Assembly: GCA_965224785.1 (NCBI GenBank)
Contig: OZ245062.1
Location: 1,426,001-1,490,000 of the forward strand
Source of the DNA: JALSNL01 sp036479585
GTDB taxonomy: Bacteria > Bacteroidota > Ignavibacteria > Ignavibacteriales > Melioribacteraceae
DNA: 64,000 bases
Direction of reading: 5' to 3'
Shown: in pieces, positions 1 to 8,904 of the stretch
Layout: every line of letters starts with the position of its first letter
Position numbering within the stretch: position 1 is the first letter of the stretch
The notes under the pieces: model-generated
The model's database searches: none
What the model saw: only the letters and a program-made list of their open reading frames with translations
Told to the model about the DNA's origin: nothing
Position numbers and translations under genes: made by a program

Positions 1-1200
1 AAGTAACTGTTTTATGTAGCTTTCTCTCATTATTTCTGGTCCGCAAAGAAAAACGGATGTATCTTTTAGGTCAACACTTTTGTACATATTATCGATTGAA
101 AAATGACCTTGATTTTCTGTATCACTTAATACAAAGTTTATGCTGTTCTTCTCCGATGCAATTTGTTCTATCTCTTCTTTATAGTTGGCTTGCTCAATTG
201 TTTTTACACTCCAAACTAAGTTTACATCATAACTATTATCTACTTCCTTTATAAAAGATAAATAAGGAGTAATCCCAATTCCACCGGCTAACCAAAGCTG
301 CTTTTTATGTTTTGCAGTCTTGAAATTAAAGAGTCCAAATGGACCTTCAACTTTTGCAGATGTTCCTTTTTCTAATGAAGTTTGTAAATCTGCTGTATAA
401 TCTCCGAGTGCTTTAACGGTTAGTCTTAAATTATCATCAGATGGATGTCCACTAATAGTAAATGGGTGAGACTCATTTTTGTTAATTCCTTTGAACGAAA
501 CAAAAGCAAATTGTCCGGCTTCGAAAGCAAGTTTTTTGTCTGATGGTTTTAGTATAATTTCTAACATATCATTACTAAAACGTTTTATGGCAGTTACATT
601 ATAGTCTAATTTTTTGTTGAAAAGATTATATAAAAATGCTTTGTAGAACCAAGCAATAATTCCAATCAAAGCCATTAGGTAAACATAAGCTCGTACAATT
701 GGTAACTCGCTTGTAAGAGTTGGGACATTTAGAGAATGAGCAATTCCAAGAACATAAAATATTCCCATTAGTTTATGAAAGTTTATCCATTTATGATATT
801 TGAATATTCTTTTGAACAACGGAACTGCAGCAACCATAACTCCTATTAAAATTAATACAAGAGAATAGAAACCCATAGGTTTGCCAATTGTAAAAGTTGG
901 GTCTCTTGGAACTACTACAAAATGAAAAAGAAGAAGTACAACTGCTATTACTCCCGAGCGGCGATGTATCAAATACATTTTGTCCAATCCACCAAAAATC
1001 TTTTCAACCCAAGTTGCTCTTGTAGCCATTAAAAAATTAGCTGCAAAAACTGTAACAACCCAAGATGAAAAAACTTCTCCAGCAATGTGCTTGGAAGTGT
1101 ATTTATAACTCCCTGTATATAGATACAAATCTATTACCCAAAAGAAAAAGTGAACTGCAATGATAATTGGGAAATAGTGTTCTTGTTTTATTGTCCTCAT
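1..1200 (-). CDS. Ferric-reductase-like heme/FAD/NAD(P)H oxidoreductase (3' end beyond window)
   Basis: Reading the minus strand from the ATG at 1200-1198 gives about 400 codons without a stop; the C-terminus lies outside the window. The N-terminal half has several membrane helices with two histidine pairs at heme-ligand spacing: His79/His93 (HRRSG to LLLFHF) and His142/His155. The C-terminal half is a ferredoxin-reductase module with HPFTIS (FAD), GGIGITP (nucleotide) and LCGPEIM near the window edge. This is the ferric reductase/NOX-like flavocytochrome plan, moving electrons from NAD(P)H across the inner membrane. The physiological acceptor cannot be told. It is divergent from the AraC-type gene at 1415. 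Confidence 0.85.
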   Translation of the reverse strand, partial: MRTIKQEHYFPIIIAVHFFFWVIDLYLYTGSYKYTSKHIAGEVFSSWVVTVFAANFLMATRATWVEKIFGGLDKMYLIHRRSGVIAVVLLLFHFVVVPRDPTFTIGKPMGFYSLVLILIGVMVAAVPLFKRIFKYHKWINFHKLMGIFYVLGIAHSLNVPTLTSELPIVRAYVYLMALIGIIAWFYKAFLYNLFNKKLDYNVTAIKRFSNDMLEIILKPSDKKLAFEAGQFAFVSFKGINKNESHPFTISGHPSDDNLRLTVKALGDYTADLQTSLEKGTSAKVEGPFGLFNFKTAKHKKQLWLAGGIGITPYLSFIKEVDNSYDVNLVWSVKTIEQANYKEEIEQIASEKNSINFVLSDTENQGHFSIDNMYKSVDLKDTSVFLCGPEIMRESYIKQLL

Positions 1201-1414
1201 AGATGCTCCTATATATTATTTGCATAATCAAATATTGATGATACAAATATATTTTATTTAAGATTAGATTGCAAGTCTTGTTTTGTATTTGTGAAGTATT
1301 ATATAGTAGTGTGAAAACATTAATTATTTTGTGAATCAAATAAATATGTTAGAAAAGTAAATGAGATTTAACTACTTTTAGTTAATTCATTAAATTCTAA
1401 AGTGCTAATTATAG

Positions 1415-2524
1415 ATGGATATTCTAACAGTCATTATTCTTCTCGGTATTGTTCACGGATTTTTTCTTGGATTCATTCTTCTTAGTATTCGTCGTGAAAA
1501 TCAAGATGCAAATAGAGTACTTGGAATTTTAATTATTTTATTTTCTTATGTTCTACATCCATTTTTTTTTCGTGGAACTGACTTATATGAAAAACTGCCA
1601 CATCTCATTATGACGGCACATCCAATAGTTTTTCTTTTAAGTCCACTGTTTTTATTTTACGTAAAGACTCTAACTTCAAATACAATTAAATTTAAGAAAA
1701 TTTATTTTTCCCACCTCATTCCATTTATTCTTTATGTAATGTATTTAGTACCATTCTTTCTAAAAAATGCAGATGAAAAATTTAGAATTCTTCAAGATGA
1801 TGTATCTGGGATTGGTAAAATTGAATATCTAATTATGATTGCAGTACCAATACAAGTTTTTGGTTATCTTATTCTTGCATATCGTACTGCAAAAAAATAT
1901 AATCGATATCTAAAAGATTCCTTTTCATCAATAGAAAAAATAAACCTTGATTGGATTCAAACTAATATAACCTGGTTTTTTGTTCTGGGTGCTGTGATGT
2001 CTATTAATGCTCTTTTGTTCATTAACGGATTTGAAAACTTTGTGATTCTAAATTCGGGGATAGTTGCACCTATAATAGTTGTTCTAATTATTTATTCAAT
2101 TGGTTACCAAGGATTATTGCAGCCTGAAATTTTTATGACTTCGGTTGAGAAGCCAAGAAAATATAAAAAGACTAATTTAGAATCTGATAAGGCAAAAAAA
2201 TATCTTGAAAATTTAATCTCATATATGGAAAGTGAAAAACCATATATAAAAAACAATCTCACATTAAAAAATCTTTCCGAAATGTCAGCCATACCATATT
2301 ATCATTTATCAAGAATAATAAATGAAAATTTAGAACAGAATTTTTTTGATTTTGTTAATAGATACAGAATTGAAGAAGCAAAAGAAAAATTACTTAATCC
2401 GGAATTTAATCACTACTCAATTCTAGGTATTGCACAAGACGTAGGATTCAATTCCAAGTCTGCGTTCAACGTAGCTTTTAAAAAATATACAGATAAAACT
2501 CCTTCCCAATTTCGTTCAGAATAA
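1415..2524 (+). CDS. Membrane-anchored AraC-family transcriptional regulator
   Basis: The 369-residue protein has about seven hydrophobic segments in residues 1-235 and a cytoplasmic AraC/XylS DNA-binding domain at about 260-367. The second helix-turn-helix (around YSILGIAQDVGFNSKSAFN) and the closing TPSQFR are typical. Membrane AraC regulators of this plan are common in Bacteroidota and probably sense an envelope signal. It is divergent from the ferric-reductase-like gene across a 214-bp gap, so regulating that neighbour is plausible but inferred. A dispersed repeat begins 25 bp after the stop. Confidence 0.88.
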   Translation: MDILTVIILLGIVHGFFLGFILLSIRRENQDANRVLGILIILFSYVLHPFFFRGTDLYEKLPHLIMTAHPIVFLLSPLFLFYVKTLTSNTIKFKKIYFSHLIPFILYVMYLVPFFLKNADEKFRILQDDVSGIGKIEYLIMIAVPIQVFGYLILAYRTAKKYNRYLKDSFSSIEKINLDWIQTNITWFFVLGAVMSINALLFINGFENFVILNSGIVAPIIVVLIIYSIGYQGLLQPEIFMTSVEKPRKYKKTNLESDKAKKYLENLISYMESEKPYIKNNLTLKNLSEMSAIPYYHLSRIINENLEQNFFDFVNRYRIEEAKEKLLNPEFNHYSILGIAQDVGFNSKSAFNVAFKKYTDKTPSQFRSE

Positions 2525-2548
2525 CTCTTAAAGTTTTTGCTCAATCTA

Positions 2549-2730
2549 TTAACTCGACGGTAATTAATTGAAAAAAAATGTCATTCCGGTTCCCGCAGTT
2601 TCTTATGCGAGATACCGGAATCTCCAACAATAGCAAGAGATTCCGGTCTTGCAAAGAACGCAAACCAGAATGACAGCATACTTAAGTCTGAGATAATAAA
2701 TATCGTTCTATTATCGCCTGTTTAATAATT
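2549..2730. repeat. Extended dispersed repeat, long copy
   Basis: The core at 2579-2675 is bounded by inverted TGTCATTC/GAATGACA and contains internal ACCGGAATCTC and GATTCCGGTC arms. The flanks, TTAACTCGACGGTAATTAAT on the left and CGCCTGTTTAAT on the right, recur at 50088-50185 around a shorter core. Together with the adjoining spacer this fills most of the 333-bp gap between the AraC and PAP2 genes; no ORF is seen in the rest of that gap. Confidence 0.8.
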
Positions 2731-2857
2731 TAAGTGTACTGATTCTTAAATCAGTACGTCCCAATTCCTTAATTAAGACTCTTTCAGTTTGCTAAACATA
2801 TAGTTTTGGTAAAGAAATTCAAAAACAAAAATATTTCTATTGAACTGAAAACTCTCT

Positions 2858-3754
2858 ATGAAAACAATTTTGAAAAACCTTAGCATTATTGATTGGGTGA
2901 ACATAATTTTTCTTGCCTGCCTTACTTTCTTTTTGATAGCTGTTTTTAATAAAACTCCTTATCCAATTGAGACTTTACTTTTGTATTGTGGACTGTTTGT
3001 TTTCATAATTATGTTTGCAATTTTCCGGGGTTCACATTTATCACCAAAATGGAAGCGTTTAATTCTATTTATCAATCCCGTAATATTTCTAATAATTAGT
3101 TTTGAATCCCTATATATGTTGGTTCAATATTTCAATAAAAATAGATACGATGCTCTGCTTGATAAAATTGATATTGCCATTCTAAGTGTAAGCCCAACTA
3201 TATATATAGAACAATTTACACATCCTTTATTCACGGATATTTTTTATTTGTTCTACTTAATCTATTTCCCAATGCCGATTATTATTCTTGGTGTTATGTT
3301 CAAAAGAAATATGTTTGTTGAAGTTGAAAAATCTTTGCTCATATATTTATTCACATACTACCTTGCCTACATTTTATATTTCTTCGTTCCGGCAGAAGGT
3401 CCGCGGTTCTTTTTACTCAATGAATATGCATATCCGCTAACCGGAATTTTCTTGGCAGAACCAATACGACAAATTGTAAATACTTTTGAACCGAATACTT
3501 TAGATGTTTTCCCAAGTTTGCACACAGCAATTCTTGCGGTTACAATGTTTGTTTCGTATAAATATAATAGAAAGGTTTTTAACTGGTTTATTCTTCCGGC
3601 AATTGGAATTCCAATATCTTTAATCTATTGCCGTTACCATTATTTTGTTGATATGATTGCCGGTTTAGTTTTAGCAGTTTTTTCTTTTTGGCTTGCTTCA
3701 AAAATTTACGACAAAATTAGTTCTCGTTTTGTAAATCATTTTGGAGAACTATAA
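2858..3754 (+). CDS. PAP2-superfamily membrane phosphatase
   Basis: The 298-residue polytopic protein shows the PAP2 catalytic pattern late in the chain: GPRFF around residue 181, then FPSLHTA, then RYHYFVDMIAG, with the two histidines expected for phospho-transfer and its nucleophile. The layout resembles the PAP2_3/Aur1-like group, acting on lipid phosphates or transferring phospho-head groups at the membrane surface. Exact substrate unknown. The CPBP protease gene follows by 1 bp and an SDR gene comes next, suggesting one transcript for lipid or envelope remodelling. Confidence 0.85.
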   Translation: MKTILKNLSIIDWVNIIFLACLTFFLIAVFNKTPYPIETLLLYCGLFVFIIMFAIFRGSHLSPKWKRLILFINPVIFLIISFESLYMLVQYFNKNRYDALLDKIDIAILSVSPTIYIEQFTHPLFTDIFYLFYLIYFPMPIIILGVMFKRNMFVEVEKSLLIYLFTYYLAYILYFFVPAEGPRFFLLNEYAYPLTGIFLAEPIRQIVNTFEPNTLDVFPSLHTAILAVTMFVSYKYNRKVFNWFILPAIGIPISLIYCRYHYFVDMIAGLVLAVFSFWLASKIYDKISSRFVNHFGEL

Positions 3755-3755
3755 A

Positions 3756-4469
3756 ATGAAAAAATTAAATTCCGAAATGAATTTTGACCGAAAAGATATT
3801 GATGTTTATATTTTATTGTTAAGTGCTCCGGTACTTCTTACGCTTTACCGCTATCACGGTTATTCAAATTACTTCGCAGATTATTTCCCATCTATAAAAT
3901 CAATACAGTTATTTGATGTGTACTGTAATATATGGCAGTTTGTAGTTTTCTTTATCCTAATGTTTGTCATTCCAGTTCTGATTATTAAATATATTTTTAA
4001 GAAACCTTTAAATGATTACGGACTTCGTTTTGGAGATGCAAAATTTGGATTCAAATTTGTTCTGATAGCACTGCCACTATTGGTTGTTCCGCTGATTTAC
4101 TTAGCATCAAAAATGCCTGATGTACGGTCAGAGTATCCTTTGGCAAAAATATTATTTGACCATAGAGAAGCTATTTTTTGGTACGAACTTGCTTACGTTA
4201 TATTTTATTATATTGCTTGGGAATTCTTTTTCCGCGGGTTTTTACTTTTTGGGTTGAAAGATAAACTGGGTAATTTTAATGCAATACTAATTCAAACAAT
4301 TTCTTCTTGCTTAATACACATTGGAAAACCCGAAGGCGAAATTATCGGTTCAATTATAGTTGGAATTATTTTTGGAGCAATTGCTTTAAGAACCCGTTCT
4401 ATTTTGTACGTGTTTATTCTACACGCAGCAATGGGAGTTTTAACTGATATTTTTATAATATATTTTTAA
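3756..4469 (+). CDS. CPBP-family intramembrane metalloprotease
   Basis: ATG 3756 was chosen because a GGAG motif lies 9 bp upstream; an in-frame TTG at 3741 would overlap the PAP2 stop and destroy that spacing. The 237-residue protein has about six hydrophobic helices. The helix with WEFFFRG matches the EExxxR motif with the first Glu replaced by Trp, and conserved histidines follow in SCLIHIG and FILHAAMG. The family (CAAX-processing and bacteriocin-processing) cleaves or binds substrates within the membrane. The altered first Glu is common enough that activity cannot be excluded. Confidence 0.82.
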   Translation: MKKLNSEMNFDRKDIDVYILLLSAPVLLTLYRYHGYSNYFADYFPSIKSIQLFDVYCNIWQFVVFFILMFVIPVLIIKYIFKKPLNDYGLRFGDAKFGFKFVLIALPLLVVPLIYLASKMPDVRSEYPLAKILFDHREAIFWYELAYVIFYYIAWEFFFRGFLLFGLKDKLGNFNAILIQTISSCLIHIGKPEGEIIGSIIVGIIFGAIALRTRSILYVFILHAAMGVLTDIFIIYF

Positions 4470-4478
4470 AATTGAAAA

Positions 4479-5471
4479 ATGAGTAAAATATTTATTACAG
4501 GAATAAATGGATTTATTGGCAGTCATATTGCTGAGCGGTTGTATAATGAACAACACGAAGTTTACGGACTTGTGCGTAAGACATCCGACCTTAGTTTAAT
4601 AGAACATTTGGATTTGAATCTTCATTTTGGTGATATCTCAAAAAAAAATACATTGCAAAATATATTGAACGGAATAGATATTGTAATTCACGTTGCGGGT
4701 TTTGCTTCCGATTGGGGAAGTAGGGAAATGTTTGATAGAATTAATGTTCTTGGCACAAAAAATATTGCAGAAGCAGCCAGTGAGCAAAAAGTAAAACGCT
4801 TTGTTCACATTAGTACTGTTGGCGTTCACGGTTTTGCAAACAAAAGAAATATTACAGAAGATGCAGCACAACCCAAAACAATTTTTGCTTATAATGAAAC
4901 AAAAAAGGAAGCAGAAAATTGGATGTTTAGTTTTTCAACATCTACCGAGATGGAAATAACAGCCATCCGTCCCGGCAATGTTTTTGGACCAAAAGATCAT
5001 ACATTTATTGATAAGTATCTCGAAGCAATTGAGACAGGTAAAGTTGCTTATGTTGCTGGTGGAAAATGTTGGACTTGTCCGACATATATTGAAAATCTGA
5101 TTGATGGAATTCTGCTTGCCTGTTTTGAAAATAAAGCAGTTGGAGAAGCTTTTATAATTACCGATGGTTTGGAAATTGATTGGAAAACTTTTACTGAAAA
5201 ATTTGCAATTGCACAAATAGTAAAGAAACCTTGGCTATCGATACCTTTTAAGCCTGCTTATTTTATTGCATTTTTATTTGAGAAAATTTATGAAATGTTT
5301 GACATCGAAAGCCCGCCATTGCTAACCCGTTATAGAATTTCCAACGGCGGCAGAGATTATCATTTTTCTATTGAGAAAGCAAAGCGGATACTAAATTACA
5401 AACCCAAAGTAGATTTTGATACAGCAGTTACAAGAACAGTTGAATGGTATAAAAACGAATTTAAAATTTAA
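4479..5471 (+). CDS. NAD(P)-dependent epimerase/dehydratase (extended SDR)
   Basis: The Rossmann glycine motif GINGFIGS is at residues 8-15. The SDR Tyr and Lys appear in YNETK near residue 138, preceded by a Ser in HISTVG. At 330 residues it is a normal extended SDR, of the type annotated as 3-beta-hydroxysteroid dehydrogenase-like or sugar-nucleotide epimerase; the substrate is unknown. It starts 9 bp after the CPBP gene and probably shares its transcript. Confidence 0.9.
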   Translation: MSKIFITGINGFIGSHIAERLYNEQHEVYGLVRKTSDLSLIEHLDLNLHFGDISKKNTLQNILNGIDIVIHVAGFASDWGSREMFDRINVLGTKNIAEAASEQKVKRFVHISTVGVHGFANKRNITEDAAQPKTIFAYNETKKEAENWMFSFSTSTEMEITAIRPGNVFGPKDHTFIDKYLEAIETGKVAYVAGGKCWTCPTYIENLIDGILLACFENKAVGEAFIITDGLEIDWKTFTEKFAIAQIVKKPWLSIPFKPAYFIAFLFEKIYEMFDIESPPLLTRYRISNGGRDYHFSIEKAKRILNYKPKVDFDTAVTRTVEWYKNEFKI

Positions 5472-5522
5472 AAATTATTTATGTATAATTATAAACTAAT
5501 CTAAACTAACTAATTTATTTAT

Positions 5523-6242
5523 ATGAAAAATTTATTTAAGCAAATATTACTTATTCTAATTTTCTTTACGTCTTCTAATCTTTTTGCTCAATATGATTAC
5601 GTCCGAGAAAATAGTTTCACATACCCAAACAGAATGGCATTCGGTGAGTGGAAACATTATGCCGGACTTACACTTGCAAAATTACCGGAAGATGCTGTTG
5701 AAGAAGCCAGTCTATTTATTTATGCACCATTACTCAACTATAAAACCAAGGTTGGTTTAGGTTGGGGATTTTCCGGAAATGGTAATTTTAATTCAAATGG
5801 AATTGCCAACCATATCTATGTCGGCTATGAATGGGCAAATCGCTTTGATAGAGTATCCCTAAGTATAGGTGCCGGTCCAGCATATTTTTGGGGAGGATTA
5901 AATGCCTTTGGATTTAAAAGCAATGTAAGTGGTTGGCTTGGAAACAATTACTTATCACTTGGCATTGCATTAAATAAATATACAATAACATTTAAATTTG
6001 AGCAAAATGTTAATATTAGTATCACACAATTTTCTGATGATATAGATATAAAAAACAATCAGGCTTTTATTACAGAAGTTGCATTTTCAATAACAATAGA
6101 ACAACCGCTTTGGAAAGATAATTTCTGGTCTCTTGGATTAAGAGCAAATTATTCAAAATTTTATTATCCGGTTTGGGCAGTATTCCCAACTTGGGATAGA
6201 TTTAGTCTTATACCTGAAGTAATCATAGGATTTGCTTTATGA
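5523..6242 (+). CDS. Predicted outer-membrane beta-barrel protein
   Basis: Residues 1-22 form a signal peptide ending NLFAQ. The rest of the 239-residue chain is rich in alternating aromatic/polar stretches such as YVGYEWANRF and LSIGAGPAYFWGG, and ends in an aliphatic beta strand, all typical of small outer-membrane barrels. No family is recognised. The stop overlaps the start of the GDPD lipoprotein gene by 4 bp, so the two are probably translated together. Confidence 0.7.
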   Translation: MKNLFKQILLILIFFTSSNLFAQYDYVRENSFTYPNRMAFGEWKHYAGLTLAKLPEDAVEEASLFIYAPLLNYKTKVGLGWGFSGNGNFNSNGIANHIYVGYEWANRFDRVSLSIGAGPAYFWGGLNAFGFKSNVSGWLGNNYLSLGIALNKYTITFKFEQNVNISITQFSDDIDIKNNQAFITEVAFSITIEQPLWKDNFWSLGLRANYSKFYYPVWAVFPTWDRFSLIPEVIIGFAL

Positions 6243-7486
6243 AAACACTTACATACATAGTTTTACTATCTTTTGTGTTCATCTCTTGTAGCAATATTAT
6301 TGAATTGGAAGAACCCGAATTCCTTGATGGAAGTATTCTTGCTGAAACGGAACCGCTCTCTAATAATGTGAAAAACAATTTAGAAGGAGTCTATAAAATT
6401 GTCAGCGGAAATAATATTTTTGGTAAACAAGTTGTGCTAAAGTGGTATGGAAATACTCTTTCAGTTTTTGGCGATACAATGGGAACGTATCTAAAACTAA
6501 ATGCTGGTCAAAAAGATTCAACATTTTTCTTTGAAGGAACTTGGCGACATTTTGTTTCAACTAATAACGGATTGGTAAGATTGTTTATTAATAAGGAAGA
6601 TGGTGCTGGCAACTTGTTTAATAATTCTCTTAGTGCTGGAGCAATAAAACTTTCTGGTTCGTTTGGTGATTCAGATAATCCACTTGATAAAAATATAGTA
6701 TTAGAATATCTTCGTCCAATTAGCAAAGAAACTTCAGCAAAAAATTTCTACATACTTGCACATCGCGGCGGCGGAAGAAATTCAGATTATCTCGGAGCAT
6801 CTGAAAACAGTCTTGAAATTATTTCTCTTGCCGAAGAGCTTGGAGCGAATGGAATTGAGATTGATATAAAACTAAGTAAAGATAACATCCCTTTTCTTTA
6901 TCACGATAAAACAATTAATTTAAGACTTACTCAAGAAAGTCCTATCTGGGGATCAATTGAAGATTTTAGTTTTTCACAAATTAGAACTTTTGTTCGGTTA
7001 AAAAATGGAGAAAGAATTCCTTCGTTTGAAGAAGCTTTGGAATTTGTACTTTATAAAACCAACTTAAAATTTGTTTGGCTCGATATGAAATCAGAGAAGA
7101 ATGAAATGGCTGAAGTTATAAAAGTTCAGCAAAGAATTTTACAAGAAGCTTCTCAAATTGGAAGAGAGTTAGAAATTATGGTGGGCTTGCCGGATGATGG
7201 TAAAGCAGAAAATTTTATGAAGTATCCTGAATTTGAAAATGTTCCATCATTGTGCGAATTGAGTAAAGATATTACTAGAAAATCCAATTCCCAAGTTTGG
7301 GCTCCACGCTGGACTTTAGGAACTCAGATTGAATCAGTTACACAAATGCAAAATGAAGGAAGAAAAGTTTTTACCTGGACTTTAGACGATGCTCAGTTTA
7401 TTTCCAAGTTTATTAAAGAAAGTAAGTTCGATGGAATACTAACAAATTATCCAACAATAGTGGCGTACTATCATTATGCAAGATAA
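6239..7486 (+). CDS. Glycerophosphodiester phosphodiesterase-family lipoprotein
   Basis: A lipobox ends at Cys17 (FVFISC), so the protein is probably membrane-anchored. Residues about 45-160 form an unrecognised beta-rich domain. The GDPD domain follows: HRGG at 175-178, EID with Glu207 and Asp209, and His222 in YHD, the expected metal and catalytic residues. GDPDs hydrolyse glycerophosphodiesters from phospholipid turnover to glycerol-3-phosphate and an alcohol. It overlaps both neighbours (4 bp upstream, 11 bp downstream), showing tight coupling to the barrel proteins. Confidence 0.88.
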   Translation: MKTLTYIVLLSFVFISCSNIIELEEPEFLDGSILAETEPLSNNVKNNLEGVYKIVSGNNIFGKQVVLKWYGNTLSVFGDTMGTYLKLNAGQKDSTFFFEGTWRHFVSTNNGLVRLFINKEDGAGNLFNNSLSAGAIKLSGSFGDSDNPLDKNIVLEYLRPISKETSAKNFYILAHRGGGRNSDYLGASENSLEIISLAEELGANGIEIDIKLSKDNIPFLYHDKTINLRLTQESPIWGSIEDFSFSQIRTFVRLKNGERIPSFEEALEFVLYKTNLKFVWLDMKSEKNEMAEVIKVQQRILQEASQIGRELEIMVGLPDDGKAENFMKYPEFENVPSLCELSKDITRKSNSQVWAPRWTLGTQIESVTQMQNEGRKVFTWTLDDAQFISKFIKESKFDGILTNYPTIVAYYHYAR

Positions 7487-8078
7487 AAAATTACTAAAAT
7501 TATTTTTTGTATTTACATTGCTTTGCTCTTTGTCATTTACAAATGCACAAACTAAAAATAGTGAAACTCAATATCATATTAACTTGGATTTGGGAGCAGG
7601 CTATTCATACTATTTAACGTCAATGAATTTTGAGAATCTATCATCAAGTCCTTTTATTTTTACCGGAAGATTGATGTGGGAGCCGGAACACTTAACACGT
7701 ATAGGAATTGAGTTTGGTTATCTCCCATTATTTTCACTTGATACAAAAGCTCTTAACTCTTTGTTCGGCTCTACCGATGTTAACCTTTCATTAAATGCCT
7801 TACCGCTTATGCTTGTTTTTGGGATTGAAATTTCTGAGAACTTAGAAATTTTTGTAGGACTTGGTGAGTTTTTTCTTTTTTCTGAAGTTGAATCTTTTGA
7901 TAACAAAGTTACAAGCAGCAGCTTAAGCAATGGTTATGAATTTGCCGTATCATACTTACATCCGTTTTATGATAATCTAAAAATAGGCGGGGAAATAAAA
8001 ACATTCTATATCTCGCGACTTAATAATTTTGATGTAACTTTTCAAGTGGGTGTAAAATATAATTTACTTTCGTTTTAG
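7476..8078 (+). CDS. Small outer-membrane barrel protein, paralogue A
   Basis: The 200-residue protein has a signal peptide (residues 1-24, ending NAQ) and beta-barrel-like sequence. It is clearly homologous to the protein at 8287: shared patterns include W(E/Q)PEH, RIGIE, GYLPL, FGSTDV and SEV.SF at matching positions. Function unknown. It begins inside the end of the GDPD gene. Confidence 0.75.
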   Translation: MQDKKLLKLFFVFTLLCSLSFTNAQTKNSETQYHINLDLGAGYSYYLTSMNFENLSSSPFIFTGRLMWEPEHLTRIGIEFGYLPLFSLDTKALNSLFGSTDVNLSLNALPLMLVFGIEISENLEIFVGLGEFFLFSEVESFDNKVTSSSLSNGYEFAVSYLHPFYDNLKIGGEIKTFYISRLNNFDVTFQVGVKYNLLSF

Positions 8079-8102
8079 GTAGTTAGTAGTTATGCGTTGT
8101 AT

Positions 8103-8239
8103 CTGTCATTGCGAATCCAAACTTGTCCCGATGTTTTTTGTCGGTGACGTTTTGTGTTGGATGTGGCAATCTGTTAGATCGTTTTGTTCACTTGACAGAT
8201 TGCCACAACTTCTAAAAAACAGAAGTTTCGCAATGACAG
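8103..8239. repeat. Dispersed palindromic repeat, TGTCATTGCGA subtype
   Basis: Perfect 12-bp terminal inverted repeats CTGTCATTGCGA (8103-8114) and TCGCAATGACAG (8228-8239) enclose a second inverted pair, GTGGCAATCTGT (8163-8174) and ACAGATTGCCAC (8195-8206). It occupies most of the spacer between the two barrel paralogues. A half copy lies at 30288-30334. Confidence 0.85.
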
Positions 8240-8286
8240 TAAAATTTAATTCATGAAAACCAATTTGTGTTTAGTAAATTACAATT

Positions 8287-8886
8287 ATGCAAGATAGAAA
8301 AACAAAGATATTTCCATTATTATTTATTTTATCATTCCTAATATCTGCAAGTAACTACTCGCAAAATCAAGATTCGCTTTATCGTTTCAATATAGATATG
8401 AGTCTTGGTTATGGATTGCATTTTACAGATTTGAATTTTGAAGGATTAACTACAGAGCAGGGAATATTTTCATTTAGATTTATGTGGCAGCCGGAGCATA
8501 TTCTCCGAATTGGAATTGAGTCAGGGTATTTACCTTTATATTCTTTGAAGACAAAAGTCTTTGATACAATATTTGGTTCGACCGATGTTTTTCTCACATT
8601 GCAATCTATTCCAATAATGTTTGTGTCTGCCACAGAAGTTGCTAAAAATTTTGAAGTTATTGCTGGTATTGGCGGAGTAATATTAATTTCAGAAGTTAAC
8701 TCTTTTGGGAATAATGTACGAAGTACAATGTGGAGTAATGCCTTTGAACTTGGGACTTCTTACATGATTCCGATTGGTGAAAAATATAAAATGGGAGCAG
8801 AGCTTAAATCCTTTTATCTTTACCGGCTTGAGAATTTTTATGTTTCTTTACAGTTAACAGCAAAATATGATTTCTATTCTTATTAA
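8287..8886 (+). CDS. Small outer-membrane barrel protein, paralogue B
   Basis: This 199-residue protein has a signal peptide ending near NYS and aligns along its whole length with the product of 7476-8078. Even the start region is duplicated (TTATGCAAGATA at both starts). The pair looks like a tandem duplication later separated by a repeat element. No function is recognised. Confidence 0.75.
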   Translation: MQDRKTKIFPLLFILSFLISASNYSQNQDSLYRFNIDMSLGYGLHFTDLNFEGLTTEQGIFSFRFMWQPEHILRIGIESGYLPLYSLKTKVFDTIFGSTDVFLTLQSIPIMFVSATEVAKNFEVIAGIGGVILISEVNSFGNNVRSTMWSNAFELGTSYMIPIGEKYKMGAELKSFYLYRLENFYVSLQLTAKYDFYSY

Positions 8887-8904
8887 TAATTTCTGACATT
8901 ACTT

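Noticed and set aside
1103..1339. 78-aa minus-strand ORF at the ferric-reductase start
   Set aside because: It overlaps the start of the flavocytochrome gene in another frame, with low-complexity sequence and no family.
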